Part shown: in pieces, positions 34,267-42,977 of the stretch
Layout: each line of letters opens with the position of its first letter
Position numbering within the stretch: position 1 is the stretch's first letter
From: Streptomyces roseolus
GTDB lineage: Bacteria; Actinomycetota; Actinomycetes; Streptomycetales; Streptomycetaceae
Length of the DNA: 64,000 nucleotides
Reading direction: 5' to 3'
NCBI RefSeq assembly: GCF_014649855.1
Contig: NZ_BMTV01000018.1
Coordinates: 47,934 to 111,933 of the forward strand
Notes under the pieces: model-generated
The model's database searches: none
The model's input: the letters and a program-made list of their open reading frames with translations, nothing else
Told to the model about the DNA's origin: nothing
Position numbers and translations under genes: made by a program

Positions 34267-35517
34267 ATGACGACGGTGATCTGCCCCTACTGCTTTCACC
34301 GCACGCAGGCCGCCCGGCTGCCCTACCGCTGCCTGATGGCACGGACCGGGCTGCGCGGCGGCACGCCCTGCGACCCCGAACGGGACGACGTGTGGGCGGG
34401 CTTCACCGGCTCGACCCGCGCCCCCGCCGCGTACATGCGGGGGCCCGTCTTCACCCCGCCGCGCGGCTTCGGCGGGCTGCGCGGACCCGGGCCGCGCGCC
34501 GCGTGCCCGCACTGCGGGGTGCCCACCCCCGTCCGGGTCTGCGTCAACTGCCACAGCGACCTGCCCAGCGACTACTGCGAGCAGGACAGCCGGATCATCG
34601 CCCTGGTCGGCGCCAAGGCCTCCGGCAAGAGCACCTACGTGTCCGTGCTCGTCAACGAACTGCGGCACCGGGTCGGCCGGGCGTACGGGGCGGCGCTCGC
34701 CGCCATGGGCGACGAGAGCCAGCGGCGCGACCGCGAGATGGCCGAGGACCTGTACGACCGGATGCGGCTCCCGGACGCCACCATCCCGTCCGCCGCCGGC
34801 TTCAACGACCCGCTGCTCTACCGGCTGAGCCTGCCCCGCAAGGGCTTCGGCCGCGACGGCAGCCGGCACACCGCCCTCGTCTTCTTCGACGCCGCCGGCG
34901 AGGACCTCAAGTCCGCCGAGGCGATGAACCTCTACACCCAGTACCTGAGCGCCGCCGACGGCATCGTGCTGCTCGTCGACCCGCTCCAGCTCGGCGCCGT
35001 CCGCGACACCGTCGGCGACCGCGGCGGGCCGGTACCCGCCCGGGACACGCCCGCCCTCCAGATCGCCGCCGAACTCGCCACCCAGCTCCGCTCGCACGGC
35101 CGGGGCGGCTCCCGGGGCCGGGTCGGCACCCCGCTGGCCGTCGCCGTCACCAAGACCGACACCGTGCGCGGCCTGCTCGACCCGCACTCGCCGCTCCTCG
35201 GCAACGCCCCGCACACCGGCGGCCGTTACGACCCCGCCGACCGGCTCGCCGTCCACGAGGAGACCCGCTCCCTCCTGGAGGGCTGGGGCTCCGGCGCGCT
35301 GTGGCGGCAGCTCGAACGGGACTTCTCCGAGGTGTCGCTCTTCGGGATCTCCGCGCTCGGCGCACCGCCGCCCGACGACTCCCCCGCCGACGCGCCCGCC
35401 GCCGGGCCCCAGCCGGTGCGGGTCGAGGACCCGCTGCTGTGGCTGCTCGCCCGGCGCGGCCTCGTGCCCGTCGCCAAGCCACCGCGCGAGAACGGCAAGG
35501 GGGTGCCGGTCGCGTGA
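34267..35517 (+). CDS. Zinc-ribbon TRAFAC-type GTPase (double-GTPase class)
   Basis: A 416-residue protein. The N-terminus has paired zinc-binding cysteines: CPYC (6-9), Cys22 and Cys35, then CPHC (80-83) and CVNC (92-95). The P-loop is GAKASGKST (115-123). Switch II is FFDAAGED with DAAG at 208-211, and the guanine-specificity motif is TKTD at 295-298. This matches RefSeq's TRAFAC clade GTPase domain proteins and the DO-GTPase families described in predicted conflict systems (recalled). There is no membrane segment. It probably acts with the second GTPase at 38002 as a hydrolysis-timed switch. The gene overlaps the GAP1-like gene by GTGA. Confidence 0.85.
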   Translation: MTTVICPYCFHRTQAARLPYRCLMARTGLRGGTPCDPERDDVWAGFTGSTRAPAAYMRGPVFTPPRGFGGLRGPGPRAACPHCGVPTPVRVCVNCHSDLPSDYCEQDSRIIALVGAKASGKSTYVSVLVNELRHRVGRAYGAALAAMGDESQRRDREMAEDLYDRMRLPDATIPSAAGFNDPLLYRLSLPRKGFGRDGSRHTALVFFDAAGEDLKSAEAMNLYTQYLSAADGIVLLVDPLQLGAVRDTVGDRGGPVPARDTPALQIAAELATQLRSHGRGGSRGRVGTPLAVAVTKTDTVRGLLDPHSPLLGNAPHTGGRYDPADRLAVHEETRSLLEGWGSGALWRQLERDFSEVSLFGISALGAPPPDDSPADAPAAGPQPVRVEDPLLWLLARRGLVPVAKPPRENGKGVPVA

Positions 35518-37997
35518 GCCTCCTCCAGATGCACTACACCTCGGCCCCGCCGGGACCCGACGGCTCCGGCTTCCGCTTCACCGCCGTCAGCCCCGGCGTG
35601 CCGCACGCCGTGCTCCGCGAGGCCGAACAGCTCGTCGGCTACGAGCCGCCCCGGGACGCCCCGGCCCGGCCGACCGACGACGAACTCGGTTCCTTCCCCG
35701 AGATGTTCGGCTTCACCCGGCTGTCCGACGGCAGCGGCCTGCTGAGCCGCACCGTCTACACCGGCGCCGACTACAGCGGCCGCTGGGGCAACTTCCACGC
35801 CCACGCGCTGCTCGTGCCCGCGGGCGAACCGCTCCCCGGCGACCTGCCGCCCATCGCGCTGTGGGGCGCCGCCGAATGGGCGGACCGCTCGCCCGAGGGC
35901 GGTGCTCCGCCGCCCCTGGAGCGGCTCACCCCGGGGCTGCCGGGCGGCCTCGGGGCCACGCTCACCGCCTTCGCCGCCGGGGCCGGGCCCCGGCTCGCCG
36001 CCCTCCTCGCCGACCTGCGTCGCCTCGCCGAGGACCCGGGGGCCCCGCAGGTCGTCCTGGCCGAGCGGGACAGCCGGGACGTCGCCCACTGGCTGATCGT
36101 CGCCTGCGCCGCGCTCCCCCGGGACGCCGCCAGGAACCTCACCTTCACCACGTACACCCGACGGCCCCAGCACGCCCGCCAGCAGGTCGTCGGCGTCCGC
36201 CCCGAGGACGCGCGGGCCGTCGCCGGGCAGCCCCACCGCTACGCCGTCCACGACCGCTCCGACCCGCGCGCCGCACCTCCCGCCACCGACGACGTGTGGG
36301 CGCTCACCGCCGCCGCCGTCTGGGCCGCCGGGGCCAGTGCGCTCTTCGCGTCGGCCCGCGACCTGCCGGGCGCCGGGCCCTTCGCCGCCGGGCCGCTCGC
36401 CGCGCTCGCCCTCGCCGGCGGCGTGCCCGTCCCGGCCGGCGCCGTCGCCGAGGCCGCCCGGTGGGCCGCCGCCCACCCCCGCGCCCTGGACGAGGCCGCC
36501 CTGGAGACCTTCCTGCGGGCCGTCTGCGAGGAGGGCCGGCCCGGCGCGCTCGCCCCGGACGCCCTCGCCGACCTGCTCGCCGCCTTCCGAGGCACCGTCC
36601 CGCTCGCCGTCACCGCCCCGGTCACCGCCCGGCTCGTCGCCGCCGCCGTCCAGGACAAGGCCGCCACGCCCCCGCCGCTGCCGCCGGGCGCGCTCCCGGA
36701 GCCGTACCGCACCCGGCTCACCGGCGAACTCGGCGAACCCGTCCGGGCCGGGATCGCCACCCCCACCACCCCGCTGCGGCGGGTCGGCGGGCTCCTCGCC
36801 ACCGCGCGGGCGCTCGGCGTCGAACACGAGGACCTGCTGCCGGGGCTCGCCGAACGCCTCTGCCGCCGCGTCCTGGACCGGGCCGGCGCCGGCGCCGACT
36901 CCGTACGGGACGTGCCGGACGTCCTGGCCGGATCCGAACCGCTGCGGGTCCGCTTCCTCGACCTCCTGGAGAACAGGGCCGCCGACGATCCGACGACCGT
37001 GGCCCGCGCGCTGCGCGCCGTACCGCTGCCCCTCGACGGGCCGGGGGACGGGGACAGGGCGCACCTCCGGCTGTGCGCGGCGGCCATGGAACCCGAGCCC
37101 GGCACGGAGAACCGGACCGTGGCCCTGCGCGAACTGCGCAGGACCGCCGGCCTGGACGGCGGCCCGCCCGCGCCGATGGTGCTGCGGACCGCGCTGGCCC
37201 TCGTCTGGCCGGACCGCACCCAGACGGCCGCCGAGGCCGCCGCCCTCCTCGACGACGGCGCCGCCCTCCACCAGGCCGCCGGCACCTGGAACGACCTGGT
37301 GGCCGCGGCCGTCGAGGCGCCCGCGAGCGACCCCGACGCCCCCCTGCTCGCCAAACGGCTCCTCGCCGAGGGCGTCGAGGCGCTCGGCCGGTCCGTCGTC
37401 GCCGACCTGAAGCTGCTCGCCCTCGTCCACGCCCTCCAGCACCCCGACGGCGACCCGAGCGTCCCCCACGGCGGCCTCGTCCACCGGGTCCAGGGCCTCT
37501 CCCACAACGCCCGGCCCGCCGTCCAGAAGCGGGCCTCGCACGCCCTGGCGCTGCTGCTGCTCCGGCCCCGGCGGCCGGCGGAGGAACTGAGGGCCTTCGC
37601 CGAGAGCAACGATCCGAACCTCATCGACGCCTACGACAGGGCGGCCCGCTCCCCCGTCCTCACCGACTTCCTCGCCGCCCCGCACCGGGTCGCCGACTGC
37701 TACGTCGCCTGGACCTCCCACGAACGCGTCGGCCCGCTGTGGGAACTCACCCGCACGGGCCTCCTCGAAGAGGTGCTGCGGCCCGTCGTGCGGCGGCTCC
37801 CCGACGACCAGATCCGGGCGGCGGCCGAGCTCGTCGCCCGGCAGGCGCCCTCGCGGCGGGCCGCCTTCGAGGAGTGGTGCCGGCCCGCCGGCGGGATGAA
37901 GCAGCTCTTCCGCCGCTTCGGCGGCGGCCGCAGGCCCGACAAGGCCCAGGAGCCCCGCTGGGGCGACGTCCGGCCGCCGCGCGAAGGCGGGAGGTGA
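35514..37997 (+). CDS. GTPase-associated protein 1-related protein
   Basis: An 827-residue soluble protein. It begins LLQMHYTSAPPGPDGSGFRFTAVSPGV and continues GLLSRTVYTGADYSGRWGNFHAHALLV, which I recognise as the GAP1-N2 domain that accompanies double GTPases (RefSeq name GTPase-associated protein 1-related protein). A middle helical region follows, with CAALPRDAARNLTFTTYTRRP resembling the GAP1-M segment, and then a long all-helical C-terminal part ending in a basic KQLFRRFGGGRRPDK tail. It is expected to bind or regulate the two GTPases encoded on either side. It starts with GTG overlapping the previous stop. No enzyme active site is evident. Confidence 0.85.
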   Translation: MSLLQMHYTSAPPGPDGSGFRFTAVSPGVPHAVLREAEQLVGYEPPRDAPARPTDDELGSFPEMFGFTRLSDGSGLLSRTVYTGADYSGRWGNFHAHALLVPAGEPLPGDLPPIALWGAAEWADRSPEGGAPPPLERLTPGLPGGLGATLTAFAAGAGPRLAALLADLRRLAEDPGAPQVVLAERDSRDVAHWLIVACAALPRDAARNLTFTTYTRRPQHARQQVVGVRPEDARAVAGQPHRYAVHDRSDPRAAPPATDDVWALTAAAVWAAGASALFASARDLPGAGPFAAGPLAALALAGGVPVPAGAVAEAARWAAAHPRALDEAALETFLRAVCEEGRPGALAPDALADLLAAFRGTVPLAVTAPVTARLVAAAVQDKAATPPPLPPGALPEPYRTRLTGELGEPVRAGIATPTTPLRRVGGLLATARALGVEHEDLLPGLAERLCRRVLDRAGAGADSVRDVPDVLAGSEPLRVRFLDLLENRAADDPTTVARALRAVPLPLDGPGDGDRAHLRLCAAAMEPEPGTENRTVALRELRRTAGLDGGPPAPMVLRTALALVWPDRTQTAAEAAALLDDGAALHQAAGTWNDLVAAAVEAPASDPDAPLLAKRLLAEGVEALGRSVVADLKLLALVHALQHPDGDPSVPHGGLVHRVQGLSHNARPAVQKRASHALALLLLRPRRPAEELRAFAESNDPNLIDAYDRAARSPVLTDFLAAPHRVADCYVAWTSHERVGPLWELTRTGLLEEVLRPVVRRLPDDQIRAAAELVARQAPSRRAAFEEWCRPAGGMKQLFRRFGGGRRPDKAQEPRWGDVRPPREGGR

Positions 37998-38001
37998 CCG
38001 C

Positions 38002-39603
38002 GTGGACGGCGGACAGCTGACCGAACTGGTCGTCACCCTGCTCGTGGTGCTGTGGGCCGTCACGGCCCTCCTGGTGTGCGCCGGCAACGCCTTCTGGAAA
38101 CTGCTCGCCACCGCCACCCGGGCCGCCGTGGTCGAACTCGGCCCCTTCGACGCGGGCCGCTCCGACCAGCGGGTCATCGGCCTCGACGCCGAGCCCGCCC
38201 ACCCCTCGTACTGGGCACGGCAGGTGTGGGTCGACACGGCGGGCGTCCTCGGCGCCGGGCTGCGGGCGCCCTGGCGCCGGTGGCGGAGCCACTGGATGGC
38301 GACCGTCGTCGCCCGCCTCCTCCAGCGGCGCCGGCCCTCCACCGGCGCGCGCGGCGGCAACCCGGTCAGCCGGCTGTGGCTGCTGCTCATGGCCCCCGGC
38401 ACCGCGCTCGGCGCCACCCTCGCGGTGCTGCTCGTCGCCGTCCTGCACGGCGCCGCGCTGCTCCTCTTCGCCCTGCTCGTCACCGCCGCGTGGAGCGGGT
38501 GGCTGCTCGCCGTCGGAGTGCTGCGCGGGGCCGAACGGGCCTGGCTGCTGGCCTTCCGCGTCCGGGCCGTGTGCCCGCACCCCGGCTGCCACCGGCCGGT
38601 GCCGCTGGCCGCCCACCGCTGCACGTGCGCCGACGCGGTCCACCGGGAGCTGCGGCCCGGCCGGTACGGCGTCTTCCGGCACGCCTGCCGGTGCGGGGTC
38701 AAGCTGCCCGCCTCGCTCCTCACCGGCCGGGCGCGCGTGGCCGCCGAGTGCCCCGCCTGCGACCGGCCGCTGCCGCCCTCCCTCGCCACCACGCGGGTGG
38801 TGCACGTCCCCCTGATCGGCGCCTCCTCCTCCGGCAAGACCATGCTGATGGCCGCCGTCGTCGCCGGACTGCGGTCCTGGGCCACGAACGGGGCGCTCAC
38901 CCTCGACTACGCCTCCGACGCCGACCGGCACGACGGCGCCCTCCTCGACCAGCGGCTGCGGGACGACGACTGGGCGCTGAAGACCCAGGGCGACCAGCGA
39001 GCCTGGATGATCCTCGTCGGCAGGGGCCGGCGCCGCCGGCTGCTCTACCTGTACGACCCGATGGGCGAGGCCCTCCAGGGTGCCGACCGGCTGCGCGAAC
39101 AGCAGTACCTCGCGCACGCCGACGGCGTCCTGTTCGTCGTCGACGTCCTCGCCGACCGGGAAGTCCGGCGGAGGATCGCCGAGGCCGACAGCGGCCGGAT
39201 CGCCGACGCCCGGCCCGCCGCCCAGGGGCCCGTCGACACCTTCGACGGACTCAGCGGCGAACTCACCGCGCTCGTCGGACGGAGAGGAAGACTGCCCGTG
39301 GCCGTCGTCGTCACCAAACGGGACGTGCTCGACCGGATCGCCTCCCTGCCGCCCGCGGGCGCGCGGGTCGACGACTGGCTGACCCAGCTCGGCCTCGACG
39401 GGCTCGTCCGCGGCTTCACCCACCACTTCGGGACCGCCCGCTACTGGTCCGTCAGCGCCTTCACCGCCACCGGCACCGGCGCCCTCGACCCCGAGGGCCG
39501 CCGGGCCGCCGAACCCGTCCTGTGGCTGCTCGCCCGGTCCGGGCTCCGGGTCGGCCCGCTGGTCGACGCACGGCCCGGCGGAACGGGGGTGCGCGCCCGA
39601 TGA
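38002..39603 (+). CDS. Membrane-anchored zinc-ribbon GTPase
   Basis: A 533-residue protein. A transmembrane helix at about 10-28 and two more at about 125-172 anchor it. A cysteine-rich stretch follows (CPHPGC at 191-196, CTC, CRC, CPAC at 250-253), a double zinc ribbon. The GTPase domain has P-loop GASSSGKT (273-280), a DPMG switch II (352-355) and VTKRD (438-441). It is related to but distinct from the soluble GTPase at 34267. Having a cytosolic and a membrane GTPase in one operon suggests signal transfer to the membrane. It starts 4 bases after the GAP1-like gene and overlaps the next by ATGA. Confidence 0.85.
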   Translation: MDGGQLTELVVTLLVVLWAVTALLVCAGNAFWKLLATATRAAVVELGPFDAGRSDQRVIGLDAEPAHPSYWARQVWVDTAGVLGAGLRAPWRRWRSHWMATVVARLLQRRRPSTGARGGNPVSRLWLLLMAPGTALGATLAVLLVAVLHGAALLLFALLVTAAWSGWLLAVGVLRGAERAWLLAFRVRAVCPHPGCHRPVPLAAHRCTCADAVHRELRPGRYGVFRHACRCGVKLPASLLTGRARVAAECPACDRPLPPSLATTRVVHVPLIGASSSGKTMLMAAVVAGLRSWATNGALTLDYASDADRHDGALLDQRLRDDDWALKTQGDQRAWMILVGRGRRRRLLYLYDPMGEALQGADRLREQQYLAHADGVLFVVDVLADREVRRRIAEADSGRIADARPAAQGPVDTFDGLSGELTALVGRRGRLPVAVVVTKRDVLDRIASLPPAGARVDDWLTQLGLDGLVRGFTHHFGTARYWSVSAFTATGTGALDPEGRRAAEPVLWLLARSGLRVGPLVDARPGGTGVRAR

Positions 39604-39794
39604 CCGTGGTCACCCCGCGGGTCGCCCGCGCCCGGAAGGCCGTACGCGCCCTGCTGACGACGGCCACCGTCCTCGTCCTCACGGCGGCGGCCCTCGGCGC
39701 CGTGTACGGGGCGCCCGGGCTGCTCGACGCGATCCTCCGGCTCGTCGAGTCCGTCCCCGCCCGCTGGGAGGAGCTGACGGCCACCACGTCCTGA
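39600..39794 (+). CDS. One-helix membrane peptide of the GTPase operon
   Basis: A 64-residue protein with a basic N-terminus (PRVARARKAVRA), one hydrophobic helix (LLTTATVLVLTAAALGAVYG, about 18-37) and an amphipathic C-terminus (LLDAILRLVESVPARWEEL). Its start overlaps the stop of the membrane GTPase by ATGA, so it is translationally coupled to it and probably a membrane subunit of the same complex. No family is recognised. A 55-base gap separates it from the VWA gene. Confidence 0.7.
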   Translation: MTVVTPRVARARKAVRALLTTATVLVLTAAALGAVYGAPGLLDAILRLVESVPARWEELTATTS

Positions 39795-39849
39795 CCCCGC
39801 ACCGCTGTCCCCCGTCCCCGAACACTCCCTGACTCCCCTGGAGGAAACC

Positions 39850-40548
39850 GTGTCCGACCTCCCCGGCGGCGCCATGGCGAACCGCCCGGTGCACTTCATC
39901 TGGCTGCTCGACACCTCGTACTCGATGTCCGGCGAGAAGATCGGCCAGCTCAACTACGCGATCCGGGAGGCGATCCCGGAGATGCGCTCGGTGGCCGACG
40001 ACAACCCGGCCGCCCAGCTCCTGCTGCGCACCATCACCTTCTCCACCACCGCCCGCTGGCACCACAAGGACCCGGTGAAGGTGCACGACTTCACCTGGCA
40101 GGACGTGACGCCCGACGGCACCACCAACCTCGGCGAGGCGCTGGCCCTGGTCGCCGGCGAGCTGCGCACCCCGCCGATGCCGGAACGGGCCCTCAAGCCG
40201 GTGATCGCGCTCGTCTCCGACGGGGCTCCGACCGACGACTGGCGGGCCGGGCTCCGGGCCATCGAGGCGACGCCGTGGGGCCGCAAGGCGGTCCGGGTGG
40301 CCATCGCGATCGGCGCGGACGCCGACCGGGGCGTGCTCCAGGAGTTCCTGGCCAACCCCGAGCTGCGGCCGCTGGACGCCAACAGCCCCAAGCAGCTCGC
40401 CGCCGCGATCCGCTGGGCGTCGACGGCCGCGGTGAAGGCCGCCTCGCAGCCCGTCGCCGGCGGCAACGGCGCGGGCGACGGGCCGACCAAGCCGGCCGCG
40501 CCGTACGCGCCGCCGGTGCTCGCCACCGACGACGACGACGTGTGGTGA
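39850..40548 (+). CDS. TerY-like VWA domain protein
   Basis: A 232-residue von Willebrand factor A protein. The metal-ion-dependent adhesion site is complete: DTSYS (21-25), a Thr in DGTTNLGEAL, and Asp in LVSDGAPTDD. The C-terminal 35 residues are a disordered Gly/Pro/Asp tail ending DDDDVW. TerY-type VWA proteins form the TerY-P triad with a PP2C phosphatase and a protein kinase, exactly the next two genes here (recalled from the tellurite-resistance/conflict-system literature). It probably binds a partner in a Mg-dependent way. TGGAGGAAA precedes the GTG, and the stop overlaps the phosphatase start by GTGA. Confidence 0.9.
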   Translation: MSDLPGGAMANRPVHFIWLLDTSYSMSGEKIGQLNYAIREAIPEMRSVADDNPAAQLLLRTITFSTTARWHHKDPVKVHDFTWQDVTPDGTTNLGEALALVAGELRTPPMPERALKPVIALVSDGAPTDDWRAGLRAIEATPWGRKAVRVAIAIGADADRGVLQEFLANPELRPLDANSPKQLAAAIRWASTAAVKAASQPVAGGNGAGDGPTKPAAPYAPPVLATDDDDVW

Positions 40549-41603
40549 GCGCCCTGGCGACGTGGGACATCCTCGAAACGAGCGTCATCGGCTACGGCAA
40601 GGGGCTCAACCAGGACTCGGTCCGGACCGGCGGCACGGGGGCGGCGACCGACCCGGTGGTCCTCGCGGTCGCCGACGGGCACGGCTCCGCCTCGTACCCG
40701 CGCAGCGACATCGGTGCTCGTTTCGCCGCCGAACTCTTCGCCGCGAAGGGGCGGGAGTTCGGCGCGCTCGTCCGCACCGGCCGGCTGCCCTGGCTGCGCG
40801 ACTACGCCCGCTACGAGCTGCCGGAGCAGCTGGTGCGGGACTGGCAGGCCCGGGTGTGGGCGCACTGGGGCCGCCAGCCCGGCCCCGAGGGCGCCGACGC
40901 GCCCCGCGAGGAGGTGCTGCGGCTGTACGGCTCCACGCTCGTCGGGGCCGTACTGGCGCCGGGTCTCTTCGTCGCCTGGCAGCTGGGCGACGGCGATCTG
41001 ACCGTGGTGGACCCGGACGGCCGGGTCCGGCTCCCGCTCGCGCCCGAGCGCGCCGAACTCGGTGACGAGACCGCCTCCCTCTGTCTCCCCGAGGCCTGGC
41101 ACCTGGTCCGCGTCCACTGGGAGCCCCTGCCCGAGCCCGCGCGGGCCCCCCGGCTCGTCGCCCTCTCCACCGACGGCCTCTCGAAGAGCTTCGCCTCGGA
41201 CGCGGGCTTCACCGAGTTCACGTCCGGACTGTACGCACGGCTGGCCTCCCGGGGCCTGCCCGGCATCGAGGACGACGTACCGCGCTGGCTGGAGGCCGCG
41301 TCCCGGCACTCCGGCGACGACACGACCCTGGCGCTGGCCCTCCGGGCGGAGGACGGGGGCGCGGGGCGGGACGGCGGGGTGGCGGGGGCCGACCCACGGG
41401 AGGCGTGGGCGCGGGCGCCGGAGCCGGCGCGGCCGTGGGGCCCCGGGGCGGAAACGGAAGCGGAAGCGGATCCAACATCCGATCTATCGGATCCACCATC
41501 CAGCCTTTCGAATCCTGGACCCAACCTCTCGGATCCACTCTCCGAGAGATCGGATCCCACCGGCGGCACGAGGAACGACGACGAGGAGACCGAACGACCA
41601 TGA
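40545..41603 (+). CDS. PP2C-type protein phosphatase of the TerY-P triad
   Basis: A 352-residue protein. The PP2C core (about 1-265) has NQDSV, the metal-binding VADGHGS, LVGAVLAPGLFVAWQLGDGD, STDGLS and HSGDDTTLAL, all consistent with an active Mn/Mg phosphatase that would reverse the adjacent kinase. The last 85 residues are disordered and contain repeated SDP/SNP-type units (SDLSDPPSSLSNPGPNLSDP) encoded by a less G/C-rich repeated segment. GTGA overlaps the VWA stop and ATGA overlaps the kinase start, so the triad is translationally coupled. Confidence 0.9.
   Translation: MSALATWDILETSVIGYGKGLNQDSVRTGGTGAATDPVVLAVADGHGSASYPRSDIGARFAAELFAAKGREFGALVRTGRLPWLRDYARYELPEQLVRDWQARVWAHWGRQPGPEGADAPREEVLRLYGSTLVGAVLAPGLFVAWQLGDGDLTVVDPDGRVRLPLAPERAELGDETASLCLPEAWHLVRVHWEPLPEPARAPRLVALSTDGLSKSFASDAGFTEFTSGLYARLASRGLPGIEDDVPRWLEAASRHSGDDTTLALALRAEDGGAGRDGGVAGADPREAWARAPEPARPWGPGAETEAEADPTSDLSDPPSSLSNPGPNLSDPLSERSDPTGGTRNDDEETERP
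41464..41560. repeat. Repeated TCGGATCC-type segment and dyad inside the PP2C gene
   Basis: The 3' end of the phosphatase gene has a patch of lower G+C with recurring CGGATCC at about 41466, 41488, 41513 and 41544. It also holds a perfect dyad ATCCGAT-CT-ATCGGAT at 41477-41492 and CTCTCCGAGAG nearby. It encodes the SDP-rich tail and lies 40-135 bases before the kinase start, so it could be both a coding repeat and a binding or internal promoter site. Confidence 0.45.
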
Positions 41604-42937
41604 GCGGCATGCTCGACAACGGGGACACGCTGACGACCGGCACCGGGGAGACGCTCGTCGTCGACCGGCTGCTCGGCCAGGGGGGCCAGGGCGAGGTCTA
41701 CCGGGTGACGCTCCCGGACGGCTCCGCCAAGGCGCTCAAGTGGTACTACCCCGAGAGCGCGACCCCGCAGCAGCGGCGGGTCGTCGAGGACCTGGTGGAA
41801 CGGGACTTCGACGACGAGCGGTTCCTGTGGCCGACCGCGTTCGTCGACGCGGCACCGGACCGCTTCGGCTATCTGATGGACGTGCGCCCCGACCGCTTCC
41901 GGGGTCTGCCCGAGCTGTTCCGGCGGACGGTCACCACCAGCTTCCGGGAGCTGCTGACCGCCTGCCTGTACACGGTGGAGGCCTACCAGGCGCTGCACTC
42001 GCGCGGCATCGCCTACCGGGACATCTCCTGGGGCAACATCTTCTTCGACCCCACCACCGGCGACGTCCTGGTCTGCGACAACGACAACGCGGTGGTGGAG
42101 GGCGACCGGAGCGGCATCTCCGGCACCATGGGCTTCATGGCGCCGGAGCTGGTGCGCGGCGACCCGGGGGCCATGCCCGGCACCCAGAGCGACCTGCACT
42201 CGCTGTCGGTGCTGCTCTTCATGTTCCTGGTGAACCACCACCCCTTCAAGGGGGCCAGGGAGCTGGCGATCCGCTGCCTGGACGAGCACGCGGAGCGCAG
42301 GCTGTACGGCAAGGACCCGCTGTTCATCTTCGACCCGGACGACCCGGACAACCGCCCTGACCCGGTGGAGCACACGACGGCGCGGGTGCTGTGGCCGCTG
42401 GTGCCGCCGTCGCTCCAGAAGCTGTTCACGCAGAACTTCACCGTGGGGCTGCGGGAGCCCTCGGCCCGGGTACGCGAGTCCCAGTGGCGCGACGCGCTGC
42501 GGGCGGCCCGTGACGCGATCGTGGAGTGCCCGAACTGCGGCCGGCCGAACATGACGGAGCCGGGCGCGGCGACGCCCGGGACCTGCTGGAAGGACGGCGC
42601 CCCGCTGGTGCTGCCGCCCCGGCTCGTGGTGACCACGCCGCCGCCGCGGTCGGAGCGGCACATCATGCTGGGGCGGGCGGCCCGGATCCACCGCCACCAC
42701 CTGACGGCCGAGCCGACCCGGCACGACTACTCGGACGGCAGCCTCGTCGCCGAGCTGGTCGAGCACCCGCAGAAGCCGGGCCGGTACGGGCTCGCCAACC
42801 GCTCGGCGGAGGCGTGGACCGGCACCCGCTCGGACGGCACCAGCCAGCGGATCGTGCCGGGCCAGACGGTGCCGCTGCGCGCCGGCCTCGCCCTGGAGCT
42901 GGCCGACGGGGCCCGGGCCGAGGTCCGCGCCCGCTGA
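41600..42937 (+). CDS. Atypical protein kinase of the TerY-P triad
   Basis: A 445-residue protein. The kinase domain has G-loop GQGGQGEV (26-33), ATP Lys47, catalytic loop YRDISWGN (Asp141, Asn146) and APE (181-183). The DFG motif reads CDNDNAV, with DND at 160-162: the metal Asp is kept but Phe-Gly is replaced. After it come a CPNC-type zinc knuckle (ECPNCGRPN) and a C-terminal beta domain (YGLANRSAEAWTGTRSDGTSQRIVPG) resembling the FHA-like or double-psi tails of TerY-associated kinases. It is likely active and opposed by the PP2C gene it overlaps. No membrane helix. A UUCG-loop terminator follows immediately. Confidence 0.88.
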   Translation: MSGMLDNGDTLTTGTGETLVVDRLLGQGGQGEVYRVTLPDGSAKALKWYYPESATPQQRRVVEDLVERDFDDERFLWPTAFVDAAPDRFGYLMDVRPDRFRGLPELFRRTVTTSFRELLTACLYTVEAYQALHSRGIAYRDISWGNIFFDPTTGDVLVCDNDNAVVEGDRSGISGTMGFMAPELVRGDPGAMPGTQSDLHSLSVLLFMFLVNHHPFKGARELAIRCLDEHAERRLYGKDPLFIFDPDDPDNRPDPVEHTTARVLWPLVPPSLQKLFTQNFTVGLREPSARVRESQWRDALRAARDAIVECPNCGRPNMTEPGAATPGTCWKDGAPLVLPPRLVVTTPPPRSERHIMLGRAARIHRHHLTAEPTRHDYSDGSLVAELVEHPQKPGRYGLANRSAEAWTGTRSDGTSQRIVPGQTVPLRAGLALELADGARAEVRAR

Positions 42938-42940
42938 CCC

Positions 42941-42977
42941 GGGGCGGCCGGGCGACTTCGGTCGCCCCGGCCGTCCC
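42941..42977. terminator. UUCG-tetraloop bidirectional terminator
   Basis: GGGGCGGCCGGGCGAC, loop TTCG, GTCGCCCCGGCCGTCCC: about 16 paired bases with one bulged C and one G-T pair, capped by an extra-stable UUCG loop. It fills the gap between the converging kinase gene and the small motif-bearing gene. Confidence 0.8.

Noticed and set aside
35226..38900. A minus-strand open frame of about 1,220 codons opposite the GAP1-like gene
   Set aside because: Antisense artefact of strong G/C-biased coding; the plus strand has coupled genes with zinc ribbons, P-loops and overlaps.
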